A DNA stretch of 64,000 nucleotides from positions 1 to 64,000 of the forward strand of contig JAIQGL010000019.1 of assembly GCA_020072585.1 (NCBI GenBank), read 5' to 3'. This stretch comes from Terriglobia bacterium (GTDB lineage: Bacteria; Acidobacteriota; Terriglobia; Terriglobales; Acidobacteriaceae). Under the pieces are notes generated by a model. It worked only from the letters and a program-made list of their open reading frames with translations. It had not been told where the DNA came from and searched no databases. This document shows, in pieces, positions 6,567 through 13,611 of the stretch (positions within the stretch are counted from its first letter, which is position 1; each line of letters begins with the position of its first letter). The position numbers and the translations under genes are program-made.

Positions 6567-9326
6567 TCACATGATCCAAGGCGCGTCGTTTACGTCCCCA
6601 TCTGCCGAGACGCTTGGAAACTCCACGTCTTCATCCACTACCGCAGCTTGCGCCGCCGTAGTCTCTTCGCCGTGGACTTTGGTCGATGCGTCCGCTTGGG
6701 TCTGTTCGGGTTTGTCGTCGAGGAGGATGTTCCCGTCTTTCAGCTTGAACAGGAACGTATGCTTCTGTCCTCCATTCAGGGGATCAACCAGGAAAACCCG
6801 GCCAGAGGAGTCAGTGCGAACGAATCCCTCGTAAAGCTTGGGTACGTGCACGCGGACGAACTTGCCTCCGGTGCGCTCGGCCAGCTTCACGATGAGTTCC
6901 TGAGGAAAGGCAAGAAAGAGAATCGAGCCGCTCGAGCGCTCGCCTCGCGAAACTATGCGGTTGAGCGCCTGCAGCCAACCAAACCGGTTCTCCGTCTTGT
7001 TCTGCGCCCAGATGCGGACGAAGGCCAGGATGGACTTCATCTCGTATTTGCCGCGCTCCTCATCAAAATGGCAGGCGCCATAAGACTGGTTCATGGCAAA
7101 CAGCTTCTGTCTCCGCAGTTCCTTGTCGAGACTCTGCCGTACCGCGTCCCACTCGGCTTTGGCTTTCTCCAGTTGTGCTTTGAGGTGTTCACGCCGCGCG
7201 GCGATCTTGGCGATCATGGCAGCATAGGCCTGATTGACGAAACGGCATTCCTTCATCATCTCGCGGGTGACCTGTTCACCCACTACTAGTGACTTGAATG
7301 CCTCAATCGAAGCTTTGTTGGCCATGAGGTCTTCGATCTCCTTACGGACATGGTTGTAGAGTTTCCCGATGCGGTCGGTGCTTTCGACATCGAGATGGAG
7401 CGGCAGATCAGAAACCCGGCGCTCGTTTTTGTAACGAAGCCATGGCGCCTGCCGTACCTGCTGGCGTATTTCGGAGACGAGCTTTAGATCCGGCTGGACT
7501 TGCCACTTGAGGCTGTCGAGCGCGTTCTGGAGTTCCTTCGCCAATTGCTGGGCAAGCTCTTCTTTGCCCGAAGCGCGGCAAGAGGTCATCAAATCGGTGA
7601 TCGAGCCGATGTGATTTCCCCGGGCCTTCATGGCTACGTGCTCCAGATTGAACCAGGGGTCGCGGGCCTTGTTGGCTTTGTTCTTCCCCTGTTGGGCTCC
7701 CAGTCCTCGTGAAAACCGGTCCTTCACAAAGCGCGAAAACCGGTCTTCCTCGACCACGCAGATCCAGTCGAAATCAAAATCGCCGCCGTTCTTTTTTGCT
7801 GTCTCGGAATGGAGAACGTAAGCGCCCTCCAACCGCAGTTGCCGCGCCATCAGGTCGCGCGCTTCAGCCTCGGTCAGAACACACCCTTGCGCAGCAAGGT
7901 GCTCGCTCAGATGCTTCACGATCAATGGGTCGTGCAAGTTCCTGAAAGGCAGAAGATCGTCAACCATGCGTATCGGGTAACGGACGCAAAGCCCCCAATT
8001 CGAGGCCAATGGAACGATAGCGCTGTGCTCGGGAATCCAGTCGGAACCCGAAAGCACCTTGCCATCTTTCAAAAAGAGATATCCGTCATCCATCAAGGCA
8101 AATGCCGGCAGACGGAAGCCTCCTCCGGTCGTTAGCTTGAACGCCCAGCGGGCAAGAAGCTTGTTCAGTTGATTGTTGACGTAAGGATGACGAACGATCT
8201 CACCGCTCGCGTCGGCCAAAAGCAGGCCTTCGACGATTCTGAATTCCTCGCTCGTATCCTGATCCGGGTCCGGAAGGCTCTCCGGATGCCGGCCCAGAAT
8301 CTTAAGAAGTTCTTCATAACGGCCTTCGCTTACCGCTCCACTCAGCTTGCGCACCTGCTCCATTGCCTGTGGTAAAATTTCCAGCTGAATTGAGTCCTCG
8401 GGTGCATGTTCTAGCAACGTGTAACTGGACTCAAACTCGAGCTGGCGGGAGAATTCGCGGATACCCGTCACGGTCATCCCGCGAAATCTTCTGCCCGGCC
8501 CGAAGATCGAGTACATTACCGCTGGAACCTTCAACCCTGGTTTGACCGCGCTCTCCGGCAGAATGAAATCCGCCTCAAGCGCGTCGGCAACATCATCCTC
8601 CATGATTTTGAATGAGCCTTTCGCCTGGGTATTGGAAAAGGCCATGCGAAACTGGTAGAAACGATCACTCGGAAGGATTTTCCGTTGAACCTCCTGTTTC
8701 GCGATCTGGGTGAGTTCTTGCCCTTCCTGCTCGCCCAAAAGTTCCTTGTCGGGAGGCTTGTCATAGCGGTCCCTGAGGAGCCGGCCGATTTCCTCCATCA
8801 CCAGCTGATGCTCATGGGTTTGCTGGAGCTTCAGAAACAATGAACGCCTGATCCATCCCCGGCAGTCGTTTGTTCCCAGCTTCCCATCGGGCACGACGAG
8901 CACATGTGCGTCGGTTTCCTCCATCATCACCTTGCATGAGGAAACTAGGATCCCGAAATAGACGATTGCCGCCTGCGGCCAATGCTGGAATCGCTCGGCA
9001 ATCGCACGGCTGTGCTCCTGGTCAACAAAGTAAAACTTACCCTTCTTTGCCGAACCACTCGCGCCGACTAATTTGTAGTGAATTCCGTTCCAGACAAGTT
9101 TTGCCAGCCTGTTTTCGACCTGCGATTCCTCGTAGTCGTCCAGGATCTCGGTCGGTACGTTTACGCTGGCCACCTTGATTCCGGGATAGAGCACGCTGAG
9201 CAGCGTGTTTTTCAAGGGCTCAAGATCATGCAGCCGTGGCGCCACTCTGCCATTGCGGTCGATCTCAAGGTTCTGAATCTGGTCAGCCGGAATTCTGTAA
9301 TTCTTCGTCTTCGTATTCTTCGTCAT
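6567..9326 (-). CDS. RNA-dependent RNA polymerase (RDR/QDE-1)-like two-barrel polymerase (919 aa)
   Basis: Several blocks match, in order, the eukaryotic-type RDR family. HYKLVGASGSAKKGKFYF (83-100) resembles the N-terminal FRxLxxSxSQLRxxxxWF block. QFRMAFSNTQ (225-234) resembles the ARxGxCFSST block. PAVMYSIFGPGRRFRGMTV (268-286) resembles PSAFQIRYGGxKGVV of the first barrel. GYLFLKDGKV and GLCVRYPI (445-452) resemble the Gx(L/V)xVxRNPxLHPGD block. GGDFDFD (514-520) corresponds to the DxDGD metal site (D516, D518, D520; the usual Gly is Phe). HIGSITDLMTSCRASGKEEL followed by ALDSLKW resembles the post-catalytic GxIxNxHxxxAD...AVDFxKTG block. Start ATG is preceded by AAGGAG. The gene lies inside the leftward conjugation operon between VirB8- and VirB9-like genes. 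RNA polymerase activity, template type and role are inference; the family call is by eye. Confidence 0.7.
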   Translation of the reverse strand: MTKNTKTKNYRIPADQIQNLEIDRNGRVAPRLHDLEPLKNTLLSVLYPGIKVASVNVPTEILDDYEESQVENRLAKLVWNGIHYKLVGASGSAKKGKFYFVDQEHSRAIAERFQHWPQAAIVYFGILVSSCKVMMEETDAHVLVVPDGKLGTNDCRGWIRRSLFLKLQQTHEHQLVMEEIGRLLRDRYDKPPDKELLGEQEGQELTQIAKQEVQRKILPSDRFYQFRMAFSNTQAKGSFKIMEDDVADALEADFILPESAVKPGLKVPAVMYSIFGPGRRFRGMTVTGIREFSRQLEFESSYTLLEHAPEDSIQLEILPQAMEQVRKLSGAVSEGRYEELLKILGRHPESLPDPDQDTSEEFRIVEGLLLADASGEIVRHPYVNNQLNKLLARWAFKLTTGGGFRLPAFALMDDGYLFLKDGKVLSGSDWIPEHSAIVPLASNWGLCVRYPIRMVDDLLPFRNLHDPLIVKHLSEHLAAQGCVLTEAEARDLMARQLRLEGAYVLHSETAKKNGGDFDFDWICVVEEDRFSRFVKDRFSRGLGAQQGKNKANKARDPWFNLEHVAMKARGNHIGSITDLMTSCRASGKEELAQQLAKELQNALDSLKWQVQPDLKLVSEIRQQVRQAPWLRYKNERRVSDLPLHLDVESTDRIGKLYNHVRKEIEDLMANKASIEAFKSLVVGEQVTREMMKECRFVNQAYAAMIAKIAARREHLKAQLEKAKAEWDAVRQSLDKELRRQKLFAMNQSYGACHFDEERGKYEMKSILAFVRIWAQNKTENRFGWLQALNRIVSRGERSSGSILFLAFPQELIVKLAERTGGKFVRVHVPKLYEGFVRTDSSGRVFLVDPLNGGQKHTFLFKLKDGNILLDDKPEQTQADASTKVHGEETTAAQAAVVDEDVEFPSVSADGDVNDAPWIM

Positions 9327-9341
9327 TTTTATTCTCCTTAA

Positions 9342-9485
9342 CTATTTGTTCCCGCCGGAGACCCGGAGAGAGTTAAGGAGTCTGCGTAACCGCAAGCTCT
9401 CGTCGTCTCGCCTGGCCTCCCGTGTTCGGGTTCGCTCGGCCAGGCCCTCGACAGCGAGGAGCCCGGTCAGCACATCTCCCCACAT
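9342..9485 (-). CDS. Possible small charged protein (47 aa) before the polymerase gene
   Basis: An ATG at 9483-9485 opens a 47-codon frame ending 15 nt before the polymerase start. The peptide is a short hydrophobic N-terminus (MWGDVLTGLLAVEGLAER) followed by a strongly charged Arg/Glu/Asp helix (TRTREARRDDESLRLRRLLN). Third codon positions are mostly G or C, as in neighbouring genes, and the frame ends exactly where the polymerase ribosome binding site begins. The ribosome binding site is weak. It may instead be untranslated operon spacer. Confidence 0.35.
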   Translation of the reverse strand: MWGDVLTGLLAVEGLAERTRTREARRDDESLRLRRLLNSLRVSGGNK

Positions 9486-9565
9486 CAAGCCGTGGGGCGC
9501 TCAAAGGACCAAATCACTTGCATTGGCCATCTGAGAAGTCGAGTGCTGTGTTGTTAAAGAGAAAC

Positions 9566-9859
9566 TCAATTTCGCGTGACAGCCTGCTTCACGATCACAG
9601 GACTGCCGCCGCCATTTACCTCCGGAACTGCTTTCCAAACCGCTAATGTGTAGAACGGTTGGCCGCTCTTGAAAGACTGAATCAGGGCCTCGCCTTCGCT
9701 CGCTACTTCCGGGCCTAATTCGGGTACGCCGGGTGATGAGCCGGATTTTGGCAGGAAATAGCGCAGAGACACTTCAACCCCATTTCGTCTCTTTCGCCGA
9801 TTGCTTCCATCGTTTGCTGCCGGCGCGGCCGATGGGCCTGCCGGTGATCTGTTGTCCAT
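9566..9859 (-). CDS. Hypothetical protein (97 aa) upstream of polymerase
   Basis: Not recognised. ATG at 9857-9859 has a good site (GAAGGAG) upstream and lies 12 nt after the VirB8-like gene. The N-terminal 30 residues are Ala/Pro/Ser- and Arg/Lys-rich and probably disordered. The rest is a small domain with VEVSLRYFLPKSG, SEGEALIQSFKSGQPFYTLA and a beta-rich end (GGGSPVIVKQAV). No signal peptide or membrane segment is present. It belongs to the same operon as the VirB8-like and polymerase genes. Confidence 0.6.
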   Translation of the reverse strand: MDNRSPAGPSAAPAANDGSNRRKRRNGVEVSLRYFLPKSGSSPGVPELGPEVASEGEALIQSFKSGQPFYTLAVWKAVPEVNGGGSPVIVKQAVTRN

Positions 9860-9871
9860 TGCGATGCTCCT

Positions 9872-10609
9872 TCATTTCTGTCCAGCAAAATCTGCTTGTT
9901 GCAGGACCCAATCGCGTTTCTCGCCCTCAATCGCCCGCTCCCAGTACTCACCAATGAGAAGGCCGCTCGGGTTCTGCTCTGAACGCTTCTCGACCACCAG
10001 GCGCACATGGAATTCACTGACCACCTTGTCTACGCTTTCGTTGTGGTCATGAAGGTGGTGGATCTCCTTAACTCCGAAGGCGGTATAAGTCAGTGGGTCG
10101 TCCTTTGCAGCCTCAAGCGAGCGGAGTTGGAATTCTGAACTGCTCTGATCGTCCTGGATCTTGCCGACCAGATTCTCTTTCTGCATCCCGCCAAACGCAT
10201 TACGGCGCAGGTTGGCAGTCATCATGTTCAGACTGTCGGCCCAGTTGCGGCTCACGTTTGAAGGAGAAAAATTGAGATAACGTTCGAGAAACTGCCGTAC
10301 AAAGGCCCTCTTCTCAAATTCGCTCGGCTCCGCTGCCACACCCTGCGTGATAGAAAGAGAAGGCTTTTGCGGGCCTAGAATTCCTGCCTGACCATTTTCG
10401 TCCACGCGAATTACCGTTGGGGGCTGCACGCGCACGTAAACGGCAAAACCGAGTGCCAGCAACGTGGCAGGCACGCACAAAAACGCCAGAACCATGGCGC
10501 GATTGGCATACGCCCGCAGGGCCCCGTCGTGTTCGTAGTAGCGGCTGTAGCTGAGTTTTTTCGGAAGCTCAGCTTCTTGCTCTTTGTTCCTTTTGAACCA
10601 CATATTCAT
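9872..10609 (-). CDS. VirB8/TrbF-like inner-membrane assembly protein (245 aa)
   Basis: VirB8 proteins are bitopic inner-membrane proteins that nucleate the secretion channel in the periplasm. Here a cytoplasmic N-terminus (MNMWFKRNKEQEAELPKKLS) with the typical RYYEHDG and AYANRAM motif is followed by one membrane span (about residues 45-65: VLAFLCVPATLLALGFAVYV) and a periplasmic NTF2-like domain. That domain contains EFEKRAFVRQFLERYLNFSP and ends VLQQADFAG. ATG at 10607-10609 is selected over an 18-codon longer frame because AAGGAA precedes it. TrbF and VirB8 are close structural relatives, so either label is possible. Confidence 0.75.
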   Translation of the reverse strand: MNMWFKRNKEQEAELPKKLSYSRYYEHDGALRAYANRAMVLAFLCVPATLLALGFAVYVRVQPPTVIRVDENGQAGILGPQKPSLSITQGVAAEPSEFEKRAFVRQFLERYLNFSPSNVSRNWADSLNMMTANLRRNAFGGMQKENLVGKIQDDQSSSEFQLRSLEAAKDDPLTYTAFGVKEIHHLHDHNESVDKVVSEFHVRLVVEKRSEQNPSGLLIGEYWERAIEGEKRDWVLQQADFAGQK

Positions 10610-10616
10610 TGCTTCC

Positions 10617-10745
10617 TTACTGGCCTCTGCGACGTCTGAACAGAAGGCCGAACAGTTTGCCAATATAAAAGAAGATCAGGGTGGTGATGCTGTAGGGTCG
10701 GAACTTCGTTCCTTCCGGCTCCCAGATCGGCGGTTGTCTCCACAT
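10617..10745 (-). CDS. Small membrane protein (42 aa) of the secretion operon
   Basis: This short frame starts at ATG 10743-10745 behind a good TGGAGG and stops 7 nt before the VirB8-like start. The peptide has a Trp/Pro-rich N-terminus (MWRQPPIWEPEGTKFRPYS), one hydrophobic span (ITTLIFFYIGKLFGLLF) and a basic end (RRRRGQ), consistent with an N-out single-span protein. It lies between the VirB6- and VirB8-like genes, where small lipoproteins or VirB7-like parts are often encoded, but it has no lipobox Cys. The strength of the ribosome binding site and the tight spacing argue that it is translated. Confidence 0.6.
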   Translation of the reverse strand: MWRQPPIWEPEGTKFRPYSITTLIFFYIGKLFGLLFRRRRGQ

Positions 10746-10762
10746 ACAATCCTCCAGGCATG

Positions 10763-11977
10763 TCAGTTGTCCTCCGGTTTTTGCCTTCCTGCTGCGCGTC
10801 CCAAGGCCTGCGCAACGTTGAAGGTGACGGCCTGAGTCACTGATTTTGGCGAGTAGATGTAGCCTGATCTCGCCGGGCGAACCGAAGCCGAGCGACTTCC
10901 ATTCTCATTTCCGGAACTCCCGTTCGTGGCTTCACTTACTGCCGGCACAACCGGGCTGCTGTTGCTGCTCATGGCGCTCGACAGCCCCGATTGCAGGAAT
11001 CCGGCCATTGATGTCGCCGGAGTTGGAGGAGGCATGGATGAACTCATGGCCATGGTGGACGAACCGCCACCCGCACTTGCTCCCGCCGCGGCGGGAGTTG
11101 CGGCTGCGCCAGCGCCGGCACCGGCGGCAAATCCACCGACCGCCGCCAATGCTGCACCTGCCGCAGTGGCTGCCGCGCGGACTAAAGCGAATGCCGTCGA
11201 TCCCACGTCTCCCGAGATGATTCCTTTGGCAATAAATGGGACCATTGCGATAGCAAGGGCGTAGAAGATGCTCACCAGGCCTAACATGGCCGAATCGGGC
11301 ACGCCCTGAAGGAATCCGAGAAACCCATTGCCGAGTACGTTGTTGACCTGATTGAAGTGAATGGCCGTAATCAACGCACCGAACACGGAATAGAGAATGC
11401 CCCAGGCGTTCCAGATCAACAGATTGATGGCGTAAGTTTTCCCAAGCTGTCCGATCCCAGAGACGGGAATGAGCGCCAACACCAGCGGTCCTGTGACATA
11501 CAACACGGTGCCGTAGAGCGTGTAGAAGAAGCAGAAGATGATGATGGCCAGCGCGTAGACAATGTAGGCAATCAGCAGCAGCCCGACGGTGATCGTGCCA
11601 GATATATCGCCGGTAATCATGTCCCAGAACGTGAGGTTGGGATTCGTTGTCGCCTGCTGCTGGAGCTGCGTCATCCAATTCATGAACATGTCGCCGGCGC
11701 CCGAGCTGTTCGACACGAAGTCCGCAACTGAGGTAAAAGATCCATTTACATCGCGGAAGACCGTCGTCCAGTTCGACAGGATCATGGCAACCACGAGGTA
11801 CTTGATCGCCGTTACCGCCAGCGCCTGAAGGTCACCGCCACGTAGCGCTGCCTGATACAAGCCGACGAGGAATCCGATCAGCAGGATCGCGAACGCAATG
11901 TTCGTGATGGTCGGAATGACTCGCGTACCATCGATCGCTGCCAGAGCCGTATTCAGTAGATGCTCGAAATAAAACAC
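10763..11977 (-). CDS. VirB6/TrbL-like polytopic membrane protein (404 aa)
   Basis: VirB6/TrbL proteins form part of the inner-membrane pore of the transfer channel. At least six hydrophobic spans are visible, among them ITNIAFAILLIGFLVGLYQA, ITVGLLLIAYIVYALAIIIF, YGTVLYVTGPLVLALIPVSG and LGLVSIFYALAIAMVPFIAK. The central loop around QLGKTYAINLLIWNAWGILY is typical of the TrbL family. The last 110 residues are an Ala/Gly/Ser-rich low-complexity tail ending PEDN. The start is GTG at 11975-11977, two bases after the upstream stop, with GGAG 10 nt ahead. The tail composition is unusual but common in TrbL proteins. Confidence 0.75.
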   Translation of the reverse strand: MFYFEHLLNTALAAIDGTRVIPTITNIAFAILLIGFLVGLYQAALRGGDLQALAVTAIKYLVVAMILSNWTTVFRDVNGSFTSVADFVSNSSGAGDMFMNWMTQLQQQATTNPNLTFWDMITGDISGTITVGLLLIAYIVYALAIIIFCFFYTLYGTVLYVTGPLVLALIPVSGIGQLGKTYAINLLIWNAWGILYSVFGALITAIHFNQVNNVLGNGFLGFLQGVPDSAMLGLVSIFYALAIAMVPFIAKGIISGDVGSTAFALVRAAATAAGAALAAVGGFAAGAGAGAAATPAAAGASAGGGSSTMAMSSSMPPPTPATSMAGFLQSGLSSAMSSNSSPVVPAVSEATNGSSGNENGSRSASVRPARSGYIYSPKSVTQAVTFNVAQALGRAAGRQKPEDN

Positions 11978-11979
11978 GA

Positions 11980-12795
11980 TCAGTGCGCTCCCTGAAGCAC
12001 CTGGCTCCCGGTTGAATGCAAATTAGTGGTATGAGCGGTCGAGAACTTCAATTGCGCGCCATTGTTGGCCAGCTCGATTGACCGTACTCGCACCAGTTCA
12101 GCCATCGCCGATTGGGTGTAAGCATTCGCACGGACAAGCCATGCTGACGCTTGTGCTTCGAGAATCGGCGCACTTCCCGGCGCGGCCGTCTGCAACTGCT
12201 GATTGATCTGCTCCGCCGCCTGCAGTTCAAGATCGGCCAGAGCATCGATCTCAACTGCTTTTTTCATCGCCGCCTGCGCCTCGGCGTCCGTCATATCAAC
12301 CAGGTCCCGCACTTGTGGCGGCGCATCAGTTGCTGGCATTACCGCGCCATAGAGAGCTGCATAGTTGCCGGAGATCTGCGGAACGGAATTCGGATTCCGC
12401 GAAAGCAGGCTTTTTTCGAGTTGTTGCGCGGTTGGCAAAGTGGCGCTTGAGACAGATAACTGAAACGTCTTCTTCATCTGCGTGAACTGGCCTTGGAACT
12501 GACCGGCCAAGCCGCGCGCCTGATTGAGCGCCGCGATCGGGAATACCACCTGCTGCTCAAAATTGGCTGCCTGCTGCTCAAGTTGCTGAATGGCCCCGAG
12601 GGGCTTCGCGACAGCGCTACTCAGGAGATTTGAAATAGTCGTCAACCCGACCGAGATAATGGCGCAACAGGGGTCGAGCCCCAATTGGCTCCTGGCCTTT
12701 GTAGGCAGCATCATCACGACGACGGCAAGTGCCACAGCACAAGCAGCGGCGCTTTTTACCCATTTCCACACGCGATTGAATGATGGACGTAACAT
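11980..12795 (-). CDS. VirB5/TrbJ-like exported protein, copy 1 (271 aa)
   Basis: A signal peptide (about residues 1-36: AAACAVALAVVVMMLPTKAR, then SQLG) precedes a helical, coiled-coil-rich protein with LGAIQQLEQQAANFEQQVVF, FPIAALNQARGLAGQFQGQF, AEAQAAMKKAVEIDALADLE and LEAQASAWLVRANAYTQSAM. This layout and the repeated Gln-rich helices match TrbJ/VirB5, minor pilus components. ATG at 12793-12795 follows GGAG. The adjacent gene at 12805-13611 is a divergent paralogue with the same order of helices, so this is a tandem duplication. VirB5 pairs with pilus tips in known systems; function here is inferred. Confidence 0.65.
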   Translation of the reverse strand: MLRPSFNRVWKWVKSAAACAVALAVVVMMLPTKARSQLGLDPCCAIISVGLTTISNLLSSAVAKPLGAIQQLEQQAANFEQQVVFPIAALNQARGLAGQFQGQFTQMKKTFQLSVSSATLPTAQQLEKSLLSRNPNSVPQISGNYAALYGAVMPATDAPPQVRDLVDMTDAEAQAAMKKAVEIDALADLELQAAEQINQQLQTAAPGSAPILEAQASAWLVRANAYTQSAMAELVRVRSIELANNGAQLKFSTAHTTNLHSTGSQVLQGAH

Positions 12796-12804
12796 TTGAG
12801 GCTC

Positions 12805-13611
12805 CTATGGGTGCGTGAGCACCTGCTGAATCTGGTTTTGCAAGGTACGCGTCGCCGCAGCGCTTTGCTTGAGCAGCGTGTTTTGGTGCGCGAGTTTTGC
12901 CGCTTCCTGCCGCAGTTCGGCCGCAAGGACTTTGGCGAGATATGCCTGGCTTTCCAGACTGGCGACTTGCGACTCGGCAGCCAGCATAGGTCCCGAGCCA
13001 GGCGCAGCAGTGGCGCTCTGCTGTTCGATTGAATCGGCGAGTGTCAGCATGCCTGCCGTCGTTTGATCTGCAAGCACCGAAGTCTTGAGCGATCCCATGG
13101 CCAGAGCATCATCCATGTCCATCAAGTTCCGCTGGATTGGCTTGGCATCTTTTGCCAGAGGAACGGGCGTGTACAGGTTCGTATACAACCCCTGAAGTTG
13201 GGCGATACTGCCGCCCTGCGCGCTCCGGAACAACGATTCCAACTGCGTCGGGTTAGTGAGTGTCGCGCTGTTGTTTCTGATTGCATGTACTTGCGCCATC
13301 AGAGTCTGATATTGGGCGCGCGTGGAATTAACAAACGCGCGGGTCTGGCTGAGGGCGGTCACAGGCCAGATCACCTGTTGCCGGAAATTGTTGATCGTGG
13401 AATTGAGGGTTTGAATTCCCGTGAGGACCCCGCCAATTGCGTTCTGGATCGTGCTGGTGATGGTAGTCAACAGCGTGATGATGTCGGTCAGCCCCGCCGC
13501 ACGCGCGGTGCCAGGGAGCAAAAGCAGCGCGATTAGAGAGACGGCAAGCAACCGCTTCCCACGGCCAAGTTTTGCCCGAATCGCTTCCAAATGGCGAAAG
13601 TACTTCTTCAT
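12805..13611 (-). CDS. VirB5/TrbJ-like exported protein, copy 2 (268 aa)
   Basis: A signal peptide (LLAVSLIALLLLPGTARAAG) is followed by a helical protein. The repeated LTTITSTIQN and LNSTINNFRQQVIWPVTALS segments parallel the FEQQVVFPIAALNQ segment of the downstream paralogue; MDMDDALAMGSLKTSVLADQ and MLAAESQVASLESQAYLAKV match its central and C-terminal helices. The start ATG overlaps the VirB4 stop by 4 nt and has AAGGAG seven bases upstream. Two neighbouring TrbJ-like genes are also seen in other elements. Assignment to the minor-pilin group is by length, position and helix pattern, not by conserved catalytic residues. Confidence 0.65.
   Translation of the reverse strand: MKKYFRHLEAIRAKLGRGKRLLAVSLIALLLLPGTARAAGLTDIITLLTTITSTIQNAIGGVLTGIQTLNSTINNFRQQVIWPVTALSQTRAFVNSTRAQYQTLMAQVHAIRNNSATLTNPTQLESLFRSAQGGSIAQLQGLYTNLYTPVPLAKDAKPIQRNLMDMDDALAMGSLKTSVLADQTTAGMLTLADSIEQQSATAAPGSGPMLAAESQVASLESQAYLAKVLAAELRQEAAKLAHQNTLLKQSAAATRTLQNQIQQVLTHP

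Noticed and set aside
10606-10815. Leftward frame of 69 codons overlapping the VirB6 and VirB8-like genes
   Set aside because: It conflicts with the 42-codon frame at 10617-10745, which has a better ribosome binding site and membrane-peptide character.
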